Origin: Sphingobacterium nematocida
Lineage (GTDB): Bacteria; Bacteroidota; Bacteroidia; Sphingobacteriales; Sphingobacteriaceae
Direction of reading: 5' to 3'
NCBI RefSeq assembly: GCF_900168125.1
Contig: NZ_FUZF01000001.1
Span: 248,001-312,000 of the forward strand
DNA length: 64,000 nucleotides
Below, in pieces: positions 45,007 through 54,839 of the stretch. Both the position numbers and the translations under genes were made by a program. The stretch's first letter is position 1, and each line of letters begins with the position of its first letter. A model generated the notes under the pieces. That model saw only the letters and a list, made by a program, of their open reading frames with translations. It did not search any database and had not been told where the DNA came from.

Positions 45007-46167
45007 CTAATTTAATTTTCCAAATACACGCTCCAGTTCTTTATGGAGATGTTCACCACGCAGTCCGGATGCTATTATCTTTCCTGATGGATCGATCAAA
45101 AAGTTAGCTGGAATGGCCTTGATTAGATACGATTGGCTCGCCGAATTGTTCCAGCCTTTTAAATCCGAAACCTGCGTCCACGGAAGCCCGTCTTGTTCTA
45201 CTGCTTTTAGCCACGCTTCTCGTTTATCATCGACAGAAACAGACAGCACCTCGAGGCCCTTTTTATGAAAATCGTTGTATGCTTTTACGACATGTGGGTT
45301 TTCAGCACGACATGGTACACACCAACTTGCCCAAAAATCCACGAATACATACTTGCCCTTGTAGTCAGAAAGCCTTACAACCTTTCCATCTTTGTCAGGT
45401 TGTTCAAAATCAATGGCCATCGCTCCTGGAGCTATCTTCAACCGGCTACGTTGTTCATTAATATCGGCATAGATGGTCTTTGCGAGGAAAGATGAACGGA
45501 GAACTGGATCCATTAGATCTAATTCGGCTTCAAACTTATCCAATCCAGCTTCATCCGGAGGAATAATCATGCTCTTATAACGTAGCGTAACAAAACTGTT
45601 CGGATTTGCCGCTATCCAATCGTTAATATCTTTCGTATAAAGTTCCAGCGCATTCTTATTTGCACTTGTTAAAGCTCGCATCTGAGCGGTATCACGGCGT
45701 TTTTCGGCTTCGATATACGCCTCCCTAATTTTATCTCTTCCGGATCGCTTCATAGCACCTTCAAACAAATCCTCATTTTCGTCATGAACTTTAGACCCCG
45801 TAATTTTCAAGTTCTTCACGTACTCGCGCGCAGACTTGTCCCAAGTGGCACTTAAATTAATCTTAGCATTCTCCAAAAATAATTTCATCGAAGCTGGATA
45901 TTTACGTCCAGCTACATTGATATAAACATTTACCATACACGGCTCGTCTACCCTACCTCTGAACGTAAACTTACCGTCTTTCATTAGTACCGAATCGGTC
46001 TGCAATTCTTGATCTCTAACTATCGACGAGAGATAAACATATTGTTTGCATTTCTGTATACTGTCAATCTTCCCCTGGATTATGTAGCTTTCCTTTTTCC
46101 CTTTTTGCGTAAAACCCCAAAAGGGCAACAACAGCAAAGCTTGAATTATTATCAATTTGACTTTCAT
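45007..46167 (-). CDS. TlpA-family thioredoxin with DUF4369-type N-terminal domain
   Basis: A 386-residue exported protein. Signal peptide about 1-21; DUF4369-type beta domain about 25-125; helical linker with many charged residues; thioredoxin domain about 245-385 with WCVPC (Cys283, Cys286) and cis-proline in AIPANF. The domain order and the motif RAENPHVVKAY match the gene at 33876-34958, so the two are paralogues. It lies after another TlpA gene but is separated from it by a terminator-like hairpin, and may be expressed at a lower level or from its own promoter. Confidence 0.91.
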   Translation of the reverse strand: MKVKLIIIQALLLLPFWGFTQKGKKESYIIQGKIDSIQKCKQYVYLSSIVRDQELQTDSVLMKDGKFTFRGRVDEPCMVNVYINVAGRKYPASMKLFLENAKINLSATWDKSAREYVKNLKITGSKVHDENEDLFEGAMKRSGRDKIREAYIEAEKRRDTAQMRALTSANKNALELYTKDINDWIAANPNSFVTLRYKSMIIPPDEAGLDKFEAELDLMDPVLRSSFLAKTIYADINEQRSRLKIAPGAMAIDFEQPDKDGKVVRLSDYKGKYVFVDFWASWCVPCRAENPHVVKAYNDFHKKGLEVLSVSVDDKREAWLKAVEQDGLPWTQVSDLKGWNNSASQSYLIKAIPANFLIDPSGKIIASGLRGEHLHKELERVFGKLN

Positions 46168-46303
46168 ATGTAAATAATTTGATTTTTAATGGTCATATGG
46201 AATATCCAAAGTATTTTCATCGGTGTTTGTGCAGTTCTGCTACATGGATATTTCATACGTATTATTTTACCTTAAATCTTAATCTACAACTTCTCTATAA
46301 CAA

Positions 46304-46329
46304 ACAAGCATCTCTTACGAGATGCTTGT
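46304..46329 (-). terminator. hairpin terminator
   Basis: A perfect 11-bp stem (ACAAGCATCTC and GAGATGCTTGT) with a 4-base loop, 4 bases past the stop of the TlpA gene at 46334. Only a weak T-rich tail (TTGTT) follows on the minus strand, so partial termination is possible. Confidence 0.75.
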
Positions 46330-46333
46330 ATAT

Positions 46334-47830
46334 TTATCCCTTCCTTGCGAACTCAATCATCGCAGACAGCTCCTTTACAGCGGTCTCGTCATCACCCGCA
46401 AATCCCGATGTTTCAAAACGGATACGTCCCTGCGGATCAATGATTACTTTTGTAGGGATACCATCTACTTTGTACGCTTGCGCCACTGCACTCTCCTTCG
46501 TTGATGGATCACGCAGATCCATCAAGACCTCGAAACTGTACTTATTATCCGTGACGTATTTCTTCGCATTTGCAGTTGCATCCCCCGCCCCTCTCTCCCA
46601 AGTATGTAAGAATAAAAAACGTACATCTTTGTCGTCCTTGTATTGATTTACTGCTTTTTGCATTGCTGGAAAGGACGCCTTACAGGGGCCGCACCAGGTC
46701 GCCCAAAAATCGAGCACCACCACTTTCCCACGCAGATCCGCTAATCTTACAGTGTTGCCATCCACATCCTTCAATTCAAAGTCCGGCGCATCTTTCGAGA
46801 CCAGCTTTTTCATCATCTCGGCTTCTTCGTTCGCGACTTTACGGTGGTCTAGCCCTGCTTTGAATGCCTCATATCCGTCCATAGAACCTCTACTATCGGA
46901 ATAGCCATTTTGAAGCAATTCGGCGGTTACCACTCTTCGAGTACCTTTAATATAATCCTCTTCGAGATAAGGGAGTGCCTCCCCATATTTTTTATTTGCC
47001 AGCAGGGCATTTAAATAAGCTCCATCTATAATCTCCAAGTTAATCTGCTCGATAGGCTCTCTTCCCATCAGTTCCTGTCTAATCGCTGCAACGAGCTGTA
47101 AGCTTTCAGGTGCTCTATCTGCTCGGCCCAAAGCATCGGCATAACTACTGAGCGAGATATAATACCCTTGCTCAGCACGACGACGCCGTTCCTTTCGGAT
47201 CTGTTCCGTGTCACCTTCCTCAGGTTTAGCGAGATCCGTACGATGGTAAGCAAGGCCATCCTCCAGAAATGGCAATGCCGCCTTTGGATTGCTCCTACTG
47301 AGAAAACGGGCACAGCCGGACAATACAGATGCTTTATTCAGACGGTTCCCGTTCCGGTCTGATGCCATATTGGTATACAAGGTCGCGTATTGCAGCATCT
47401 TTTCCACATTCCCCTCCTCGGCATACGCATTAGCCATGTCATACATCTCAAAACCTATCGTTGCATTAGGATATTGCTTTAATAAGGCTTGAAATTGAAT
47501 ATCACGTTCAGCAAGCGATTTCATCTGACTAATCACCTTGACCTTTTCCTGAATGGCTAGGTTGCTATTCGGAAAATCTTTTACAACCGATTGCTGAATG
47601 GCCGCTGTCTTTTCTTCGTTTCGCTGATCATAATAATACCAGTAAGCCAGCATTCTATCCTTTTCTTCTTTACTCCGCTCCAATTTTTTCAAACTGGATT
47701 GCAATGCCTTGGAATCTTTAATCTCTTTCAAAGCGGTAAGGCGCTCTTGTATAGTAGAACCCTTTTTCTCTTGGGCCTGCGCTACAAATAGTAGCGCGAC
47801 TAAGCCCATTGTTATACTGATTTTCTTCAT
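46334..47830 (-). CDS. TlpA-family thioredoxin with helical N-terminal region
   Basis: A 498-residue exported protein. Signal peptide (MKKISITMGLVALLFVAQAQ), a long helical TPR-like region (about 25-345), and a thioredoxin domain (about 350-490) with WCGPC and cis-proline in GIPTKV. The C-terminus reads GRIRFETSGFAGDDETAVKE and provides the reference that reveals the frameshift in the paralogue at 31075-32492. It follows the PKD-like lipoprotein gene by 4 bases in the same operon, so its role is tied to the SusCD importer of this locus. Confidence 0.91.
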   Translation of the reverse strand: MKKISITMGLVALLFVAQAQEKKGSTIQERLTALKEIKDSKALQSSLKKLERSKEEKDRMLAYWYYYDQRNEEKTAAIQQSVVKDFPNSNLAIQEKVKVISQMKSLAERDIQFQALLKQYPNATIGFEMYDMANAYAEEGNVEKMLQYATLYTNMASDRNGNRLNKASVLSGCARFLSRSNPKAALPFLEDGLAYHRTDLAKPEEGDTEQIRKERRRRAEQGYYISLSSYADALGRADRAPESLQLVAAIRQELMGREPIEQINLEIIDGAYLNALLANKKYGEALPYLEEDYIKGTRRVVTAELLQNGYSDSRGSMDGYEAFKAGLDHRKVANEEAEMMKKLVSKDAPDFELKDVDGNTVRLADLRGKVVVLDFWATWCGPCKASFPAMQKAVNQYKDDKDVRFLFLHTWERGAGDATANAKKYVTDNKYSFEVLMDLRDPSTKESAVAQAYKVDGIPTKVIIDPQGRIRFETSGFAGDDETAVKELSAMIEFARKG

Positions 47831-47834
47831 TGAT

Positions 47835-49271
47835 TTACTTGTTGCTTATGTGTACAATATGGCCAAGATTACCAAATACCTTTTTTGGGGCTTCATCCAC
47901 AAATTGACCTAAATCGTTTATATCAAAAAGGTTCATGTTGCCAGCAGTACCATCCCAGGTCGCTACCGCAAGCGTTCTACTCGTTTTCCGCTTTATCTCG
48001 ATGTCAGTAATCGTGTGCGAGCTTGGGAAACTATAGAGTAACTCGGCCGCATTAGCCACTATATTGTATAAATAGATCTTATTACCTACTGCATAATACA
48101 TATGTTGAAATAAGCCTGATGCTGTAAATAATTTTGCTTTGCTAAAATCAGGACATGCACTGTCCAGAACTTTTTGAAATAAACTTGGATCAACATTATT
48201 TATACCCGCCACGTAACGGCCTTCACTATCCTCCATGACACAATAAAATACCCCAGAATTATAGGTAGTTCTTCCCTTTTCCACCGCGATCATCGTCTTG
48301 CCCACATTTGACATATTCAATATACTCACTGTGCTGTTCGAACCGTTCGACGCAACAGTGAGCGCCCTTTCAAAAGCAGGAGCAACCAGAAAACGCTTAT
48401 ACTTGTTGTCGTAAAAGAAAGTACTGTAGGAAGTTGACGAAATGACTGCAGGAAACAGATCATAATCTCCACCAAGCCCAGGCGTATATGGTTTTAATAT
48501 ATCTTCTGGATAAAAGTCGCCCATACCAACATGGATTTCGCCCTTATTAATAAAATACTGATCAATACCACGTAATCCGCTATCCCAAGCTATCCCATCA
48601 TACCCGTTCGGGGACATAAAAACTTCCTCACTCTTGCCTGTCAATTTAAATGTATTCGGATCAAAGCGGAATATTTCTGTTCCAGTAAAGCTGGCTATTG
48701 ACGCATATTTGGCACGATAGGGTATTTGGGTATAAAATGTCGCCTTTAGATTTTCTGGGAATGTCAGGTTATTAGCCTGTCCTACCGGATCTGGAAATAC
48801 CATATCGTCATCGCGTATAAATGCAAGTTTACCCTTACCACCTTGATTATGCGAAACCAGCCAGCCTTCGTAAAAAGCCCCATTTACATTTAAAAAGAGC
48901 TGCTTATTAAATTCTAACCCATTGTCTAAATCAGTTACCGTGTACTGAATATTATACTGTTGAGGCGGCAAATCAATAATCGTATCCAAATCCTTTTTAT
49001 CGGACAAGATGTAGACAGCATCATTCGTTAATGCTTTCCAGCGATAGGCATACCGACCAGCCTTTCCCGATGTACCGGTTATAGTAACCGGAATATGTAA
49101 TTTTTCCAGCTGTACAGCATCGTATTCACTCTTGTCCATAAGGATACTGATTTCACCAATCGGAGATCGACTAAAGTCCTGTTCAAATGAGGAACAGCCC
49201 TGTACAAGCAAAGCTATCAGGCCGAGGCGTAACCAGCCTATAGTGTGTTTTAAAAATTTATTTACTTTCAT
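47835..49271 (-). CDS. PKD-like family surface lipoprotein
   Basis: A 478-residue lipoprotein with lipobox VQGC (Cys26). The first part (about 30-130) has PKD-like beta strands (YAYRWKALTNDAVYILSDKK, YTVTDLDNG). The rest has repeated Tyr/Phe-rich strands compatible with a beta-propeller-like body, typical of 'PKD-like family lipoproteins' found after SusD genes. It probably assists surface binding for the SusCD pair. It lies 11 bases after the DUF4843-type gene and 4 bases before a TlpA gene. Confidence 0.8.
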   Translation of the reverse strand: MKVNKFLKHTIGWLRLGLIALLVQGCSSFEQDFSRSPIGEISILMDKSEYDAVQLEKLHIPVTITGTSGKAGRYAYRWKALTNDAVYILSDKKDLDTIIDLPPQQYNIQYTVTDLDNGLEFNKQLFLNVNGAFYEGWLVSHNQGGKGKLAFIRDDDMVFPDPVGQANNLTFPENLKATFYTQIPYRAKYASIASFTGTEIFRFDPNTFKLTGKSEEVFMSPNGYDGIAWDSGLRGIDQYFINKGEIHVGMGDFYPEDILKPYTPGLGGDYDLFPAVISSTSYSTFFYDNKYKRFLVAPAFERALTVASNGSNSTVSILNMSNVGKTMIAVEKGRTTYNSGVFYCVMEDSEGRYVAGINNVDPSLFQKVLDSACPDFSKAKLFTASGLFQHMYYAVGNKIYLYNIVANAAELLYSFPSSHTITDIEIKRKTSRTLAVATWDGTAGNMNLFDINDLGQFVDEAPKKVFGNLGHIVHISNK

Positions 49272-49282
49272 TGTTTGCTGAA

Positions 49283-49996
49283 TTAAAAAGTTACACGCTG
49301 TCCAAACTCATCGATCAAAGGTCCGTTTGTCGTTTCATATTTTGCCAGCGCGTTTCGAAGGATAACAGGATAGGTATAGAACTCGTATGTGCCAAGAGCT
49401 TCTCTAGAAAAGTCCGAAATAAGGAGGGTACTGATCATAAATCGTATACGCGTGGTCGAGAATGAGCCAAAGTAATATTCTACGTCATCCCAATAAACCG
49501 GCCTTTCAGGCTTATTGGATACCCATACCTTATAAGAATTTATAGCTTTGGTACCACCGATCGCCTGTCCGGTACCACCTGGCAAAAAGTCATCCGAGGC
49601 AGCTACTTCAGCAACGATCCGTAACGCCTGTGTTTCCATTTTGGCTGTATTGATGAGTATCAGTGGGTAATTAACCGTGACAGAGTCTGCCGGTAACACC
49701 ACCTCTGGCAAAAGAAAGTCTTGTCCCAACACAGCTGTGGTACCAACTCCGGGTTGAATCTTTATGGTTCTCGGGCGATTGTGCGTTCTGCCCTGGATCC
49801 GCATTTTGAGGTACAGGGTATCCCTTTCTTTTTTCACAGGGTCAAAAGCGAACGTATAACTGGTGGAATCAACATCGTACTCACCGATAAAAAATGAAAT
49901 ACGCTCTTCGCCCTCAAATAAGATTGTGTCCTGTTTCTTACAGGAAATCAATGCGAGCAGCAGTCCGGCAAAAATAAAATATTTTCTTGTTTTCAT
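49283..49996 (-). CDS. DUF4843-type lipoprotein
   Basis: From the ATG at 49994-49996 (MKTRKYFIFAGLLLALISCK) the protein has 237 residues with lipobox LISC (Cys19). The longer frame would overlap the end of susD. A conserved N-terminal strand pattern (ISFFIGEYDVDSTSYTFAFD) and the YWDDVEYYFGSFSTTRIRFM block match the DUF4843 lipoproteins encoded between susD and PKD-like genes in many Bacteroidota. Probably a surface accessory of the transporter. Spacing of 4 bases to susD shows co-transcription. Confidence 0.85.
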   Translation of the reverse strand: MKTRKYFIFAGLLLALISCKKQDTILFEGEERISFFIGEYDVDSTSYTFAFDPVKKERDTLYLKMRIQGRTHNRPRTIKIQPGVGTTAVLGQDFLLPEVVLPADSVTVNYPLILINTAKMETQALRIVAEVAASDDFLPGGTGQAIGGTKAINSYKVWVSNKPERPVYWDDVEYYFGSFSTTRIRFMISTLLISDFSREALGTYEFYTYPVILRNALAKYETTNGPLIDEFGQRVTF

Positions 49997-50000
49997 ATGC

Positions 50001-51425
50001 TTATTGATAAGTAGGATTATACTCCAATTCCACATCTGGAATCGGCAATTTATAGATAGATAGTGGTACGTCAGCAGTCATGAACGGCATGCGTGTGATT
50101 GCTTTTCTCTTTAAGTAGAAAAAATACTGTCCCTCCGCATAAAACTCTTTATGATACTCCTTCTGGATTTCATTCTGTAGCTGTGTAGGAGTCACCGATC
50201 CATCTTCGGGAAGCTTACTGACTGCCCGAGCGAAACGTACTTTATTCAATTCTACCACCCCCGACTGGGTCGAGTTGGCAGCTTCTGCCAAGATATAATA
50301 CATCTCGGAGATCCGAATTAAAGGAATAAGTTGGTCCGTTCGGTACGACGATGTCAATCCTTCTCCAGTGATGGGGGTATAGGTTTGCCAGAACTTGGAA
50401 GGAAATAATATACCCTGATCTTGTTCAAAGAGGTAGAGCTTCCTTACATCGGTAGTGGAGTTCTCATATAGGGTATTTATATTAGCCAAAGTACGGGTCA
50501 AGCCCCTTCCTGAAGAGATATAAAACCGGAAATAATTCTGGGTCCAGGTCAGGATATCCCGAGACCGAAGGGCAAAGACGAGCTCTGACATAAACAACCT
50601 ATCTTTTGATCCGGCAGCAGCACTAACTCGCGTATTTGACACAAATGGAAACTCAGCGCCATCCACCACTTCCTGCGCAGCTTTAGCCGCTGCCGATTTA
50701 TCTCCCATATACATATATACCCGAGCTGCTAACCCCTTGACACCGTAATAATTCATGCGTATACGGCGTGTATCCATATCCGTACCCTCTTGGAAAACAG
50801 GATCGACAGATTTGAGCAAATCTGCAGCTTCCATAATATCGTTCAAGACCATTCGGCATACTTCCTCCGAGGTACCAGGCACATTGGCAAAGGCATCCAC
50901 CATAGTCTCGTATGGAATGGCTTTCTGTCCTTTTCCAGATTGGTAGTCAGAGCCAAATAAACGGAAAAGATCAAAATGAATATAAGCACGCAATGCCAAT
51001 GCTTCTCCACGAATCAAATTATAGCCTCGGGAAGAAAGCGCCGATCGATTGGATTCGGTCTTTTCGATAATCTTGTTCAGTCCAGCTATAGCATTATACG
51101 AGCTGCTCCACACAGCGCTGAGGATATTTCGGACCTCATCGCTATTATAATTATACGAACGGGTCTCGTAATAAGGTGCTGTCGAACTGGATTGGGTATA
51201 ATTCTGCGCCAAGGCTGATACAAAGCCCAAGGAAAGACGGTCTCCGTACATACTCTGCTTGCTCAATTGGGAATACACGCCGACCAAAGCCTGTTCAAAC
51301 CCCGTTTCAGAAGCAAACATCTGCTCCTCGGCTACAGATGACTTGGGCTCCACATCCAGATACTTACTGCATCCAGCGAGAGACGCAACCGTCATTACTG
51401 CTACTAAAAATAGGTATATTTTCAT
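50001..51425 (-). CDS. SusD/RagB-like outer-membrane lipoprotein
   Basis: A 474-residue lipoprotein with lipobox LAGC (Cys19). SusD features are LDVEPKSSVAEEQMFASETG near the N-terminus, the helix GEALALRAYIHFDLFRLFG, and the C-terminal QNEIQKEYHKEFYAEGQYFF. It pairs with the SusC barrel encoded 12 bases upstream. The operon continues with two lipoproteins and a thioredoxin; no glycoside hydrolase or sulfatase is present, so a non-glycan ligand is more likely. Confidence 0.94.
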   Translation of the reverse strand: MKIYLFLVAVMTVASLAGCSKYLDVEPKSSVAEEQMFASETGFEQALVGVYSQLSKQSMYGDRLSLGFVSALAQNYTQSSSTAPYYETRSYNYNSDEVRNILSAVWSSSYNAIAGLNKIIEKTESNRSALSSRGYNLIRGEALALRAYIHFDLFRLFGSDYQSGKGQKAIPYETMVDAFANVPGTSEEVCRMVLNDIMEAADLLKSVDPVFQEGTDMDTRRIRMNYYGVKGLAARVYMYMGDKSAAAKAAQEVVDGAEFPFVSNTRVSAAAGSKDRLFMSELVFALRSRDILTWTQNYFRFYISSGRGLTRTLANINTLYENSTTDVRKLYLFEQDQGILFPSKFWQTYTPITGEGLTSSYRTDQLIPLIRISEMYYILAEAANSTQSGVVELNKVRFARAVSKLPEDGSVTPTQLQNEIQKEYHKEFYAEGQYFFYLKRKAITRMPFMTADVPLSIYKLPIPDVELEYNPTYQ

Positions 51426-51437
51426 AATCTCTTCTAT

Positions 51438-54400
51438 TTAGAAACTCGCGCGAAGCGATAGTGAATAATTACGTGCGAATGGATTGTCCGTACCTCGTTC
51501 GAGCTGGATAGAACTCCACCATATCGGGTCATTTGTCAATGCAGTTATCGATAGCGAATTTATGCCCCAACGTTTTAGAAAGGCTTTGCCATAGAAATTA
51601 TAACCCAATGATGCGGAGGTCAACTTCAGGTTATTGTCATCCTGAACAAACCTTGACGTAGCCTGTGTAGCGTTAACTGTGGACGTAATACGCTTGAACA
51701 AGGCGACGTCACCTGGTTTGGTCCATCCGAGCTCGTAGGCCCGGCGGTCTACATTATTTGCTACATTAACATTCTCTACACGATCCACCAATGTATAGTT
51801 GTATAACTTTCCACCATACTGGTAGTTAAAGATCAGATTAAATTCAAATCCTTTGTAAATCACGTTGGAACCGAAGTTGCCATTCCACTTGGGCTGTTGT
51901 ACACCAACAGGCACCTTATCTCTAATATCCCAATCGTACGTTACAGTACCGTCCCGCTTCAAAAACATCTCGGTACCGGTAGCAGGATCTATTCCTAGCG
52001 AGCGCACCGCAAATATGGTATTCATCGACTGGCCTTCTTCCAACAGCACATTCGGGTAAATCTGACCTGCATTTGCCGTATTCAGATCTTCATTCGCCGT
52101 CTTCAATTTATTGGACAATTTCTTGAGTATGTTTTTATTCGTGAATCCATTTACATTGACAGACCACAGTATGCCTTTCGCTTTTTGATTGATAATGGCG
52201 TATCGCGCCGAAAACTCCATTCCTGTATTCTGGAGCTCACCTAAATTCTCCGAATAGCTACTAAACCCAGTGGAAGGGGCCAATGTAACCGAAGTCAAGG
52301 CGTTCTTGGTCTGGTCCCTATATACTTCCATACGGAGATCCAAACGTTCGTTGAGTAGCGACGCATCCATACCTACATTAAGCTTGTAGACGTTCTGCCA
52401 GCTCAGGTTGTAATTTCCTAAGTTGTTCAAGACAGCTCCGAGCTGGTCGTAGTAGGTAGAACCTACGCCAAAATTGTAACGGAATTGCGCACCATATGCT
52501 GGAATATTGAGCGATCCAGTGCTCCCATAATTGGCTCTTAACCGAAGTTTGTTAACGATTGGACTGTCTTTAAAAAAACGTTCGTTGTGTATATTCCATC
52601 CTAAACCCGCAGACCAGAATGTACCAAAGCGCCTGTCCGTACCAAACTGAGAGGAACCGTCTCTACGGATGGACAAATCCATTAGGTAACGATTGTCATA
52701 GCTGTAGTTACCCGAATACACAATACCTATATTACGGGTGGTGCTTTCATCGCCTGTAGGTCTGCCATTCGTCTGGTATTGATTGGCAAACAATAGGTTA
52801 TCTAGACGGTCGTAAGGAAATCCTTCGGCAACGATCTGATAGAACTCATTGTTACTGCTTTTCGCATTGAAGCCCAGCATCGAAAAAATCTGACTTTTAC
52901 CATGCTTCACATTGTAATTGGCTGTGGTCATACTTTCGTAACCAAATGCCTTTCCAGTACGCGCGGTATAAGATCCACGGCGGCTTGGCTCTGCTATAGA
53001 AGCAAATCTAGAGTCCTGGGCAGAGAAAAACTGATCGGAGCCATCGTTCTGTTTGGTAATACTGAAATTAGACTCTACAAATAATCCCGGCGTAATATCA
53101 TATCGTGCCGAAAAATTATTGGTCACACCAAAGTATTCTGACTTATTTACGGAATGTAACGTGGTATTATACAGTGGGTTTATTGTGGTATAGGGCTCAT
53201 ACCAAGGATGATGAACGACATTTTCCAATAGTAAGGGAATATTGCCATCCGCATCATAAGGCGAGAAATAGGGATTGGCAGTGACATAATCACTGAAACT
53301 TCCATATGGGGATACATTGGCTTTATTCTGGAACACCCGCAAAGAGTTCATAAAGCGGAATTTATCGACATTGTAAGTGAGGTCGACCTGACCACTGTAG
53401 TTGTCCCTGTCCTGCCCCTTCATTACGCCCTCTTGGCGATCCGCGGTAAACTGCAGACCATACCTCAAAATCTCATCGCCTCCCTGAAGCCGTAGCGAAG
53501 AACGGTTGCTGCGTCCGATCTGTGTCGGAATCTTCAACCAGTCTGTATCTACGCCCTCTAACACATTTTTGAAGCGCGAATTATATAGAAAATCTTTAGA
53601 CAACTGATTGATATTGACGGCTCCCTTATAAAATCCGGCTCGCTTCTCAAAGTCGAGCTTTTCCTTGGCGTTTAACAGATTATATACGCCTAATTCAGGT
53701 GTTGCTAATCTAAAGTCATTTGTAAAGGTGACCTGTACTTTTCCAGCCGCTGGCGGTATAGTGGTAATGACCATAACGCCGTTTGCTCCTCTAGAACCGT
53801 ATATAGCGGTAGCCGAAGCATCTTTCAGCAGTGTAATCGACTTGATCAAATTCATATCGAGATCGACAACACGCTGCAGGTTGACCTGAAATCCATCCAA
53901 TATAAAAAGTGGCTCATTGGGTTTGTTGGAAAGCTCTCCACTAAGGTTGGGGAAAGAGTTCTGTCCCCGCATCTGCACTTCGGGTAGGCGATTGATATCT
54001 CCACCAAACTGATTATTGGCCACCAATCTAAAGGCTGGATCTACTGCCGATATTGCAGCCAGTACCGAATTTGTATTAATTTTTTTGATTTCCTCGCCAC
54101 TAATAGTTGTAGTGGCTCCGGTAAAGCTCTCGGCAGAGCGGTTAAATATACCCGTCACCACGACCTCGTCTATATCTTCGGAGGTGGGTGATAAGTGAAT
54201 GACGTAATTATTCGCAGGAGTTAACGTAATTTTTCTCTTTTTAAACCCCAGGTAAGAGACCTCCAACTCTTTGGCGTATTCGGGCACTTGGATGACGAAC
54301 CTACCGTTTATATCGGTATTGACCTTAATTCCCTTATCTGGAAAAGATAGCGATACGCCGGCCATCTCCCGATCCGTGTCTTCGCGGTGTACTACTCCGC

Positions 54401-54746
54401 TAATTCTGCGCATCTGGGCCTTCTGCTCGTCCATCAAAATGATACTGTTATTCTTAAAAACGTATACTACACCTGTGCGAACATTAAAATACTTGTCCAA
54501 TACCTGATACAGTGGTTCATCTTTAAAATTTGCATCGATCTTTTTAAAGTGATCTATTTTGGAAGTTAAGGAGACAAAGTCAACTCCGCTCTGCTTCCGA
54601 AGTTCATTCAGAAGTTCATCTAGCGTAATGCCCTTCTTTTGGATCGTTATCTTTGGTTGCTGTCCAAAGACACTCGTCATGAAAATAATGCTGCAAAAAA
54701 ACAGCAGGCAGCATCTATATCTGTTATTATAAAAAAATTGCTTCAT
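51438..54746 (-). CDS. SusC/RagA-like TonB-linked outer-membrane transporter with STN domain
   Basis: From the ATG at 54744-54746 (MKQFFYNNRYRC) the protein has 1102 residues; the frame itself opens with TTG two codons earlier. A signal peptide precedes an STN domain (about 32-85, KKGITLDELLNELRKQSGVD), a carboxypeptidase-regulatory-like domain (about 115-190), a plug (about 195-330, with MRGQNSFPNLSGELSNKPNE) and a barrel ending in SLRASF. It is the first structural gene after fecR and sigma, 93 bases from fecR. Together with SusD and the lipoproteins it forms the importer of this locus. Confidence 0.94.
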   Translation of the reverse strand: MKQFFYNNRYRCCLLFFCSIIFMTSVFGQQPKITIQKKGITLDELLNELRKQSGVDFVSLTSKIDHFKKIDANFKDEPLYQVLDKYFNVRTGVVYVFKNNSIILMDEQKAQMRRISGVVHREDTDREMAGVSLSFPDKGIKVNTDINGRFVIQVPEYAKELEVSYLGFKKRKITLTPANNYVIHLSPTSEDIDEVVVTGIFNRSAESFTGATTTISGEEIKKINTNSVLAAISAVDPAFRLVANNQFGGDINRLPEVQMRGQNSFPNLSGELSNKPNEPLFILDGFQVNLQRVVDLDMNLIKSITLLKDASATAIYGSRGANGVMVITTIPPAAGKVQVTFTNDFRLATPELGVYNLLNAKEKLDFEKRAGFYKGAVNINQLSKDFLYNSRFKNVLEGVDTDWLKIPTQIGRSNRSSLRLQGGDEILRYGLQFTADRQEGVMKGQDRDNYSGQVDLTYNVDKFRFMNSLRVFQNKANVSPYGSFSDYVTANPYFSPYDADGNIPLLLENVVHHPWYEPYTTINPLYNTTLHSVNKSEYFGVTNNFSARYDITPGLFVESNFSITKQNDGSDQFFSAQDSRFASIAEPSRRGSYTARTGKAFGYESMTTANYNVKHGKSQIFSMLGFNAKSSNNEFYQIVAEGFPYDRLDNLLFANQYQTNGRPTGDESTTRNIGIVYSGNYSYDNRYLMDLSIRRDGSSQFGTDRRFGTFWSAGLGWNIHNERFFKDSPIVNKLRLRANYGSTGSLNIPAYGAQFRYNFGVGSTYYDQLGAVLNNLGNYNLSWQNVYKLNVGMDASLLNERLDLRMEVYRDQTKNALTSVTLAPSTGFSSYSENLGELQNTGMEFSARYAIINQKAKGILWSVNVNGFTNKNILKKLSNKLKTANEDLNTANAGQIYPNVLLEEGQSMNTIFAVRSLGIDPATGTEMFLKRDGTVTYDWDIRDKVPVGVQQPKWNGNFGSNVIYKGFEFNLIFNYQYGGKLYNYTLVDRVENVNVANNVDRRAYELGWTKPGDVALFKRITSTVNATQATSRFVQDDNNLKLTSASLGYNFYGKAFLKRWGINSLSITALTNDPIWWSSIQLERGTDNPFARNYSLSLRASF

Positions 54747-54839
54747 AAACAATGTAAGAAAAGACTGGTTAGTTCTTTATATTTTAGGATTAAAAATTCT
54801 TGGTCTTTAAAACCATAGTTTTTACTTATTTGGTTAGTA

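Noticed and set aside
46179..46646. 155-codon plus-strand ORF
   Set aside because: Half is antisense to a TlpA gene and half covers a terminator; no protein-like features.
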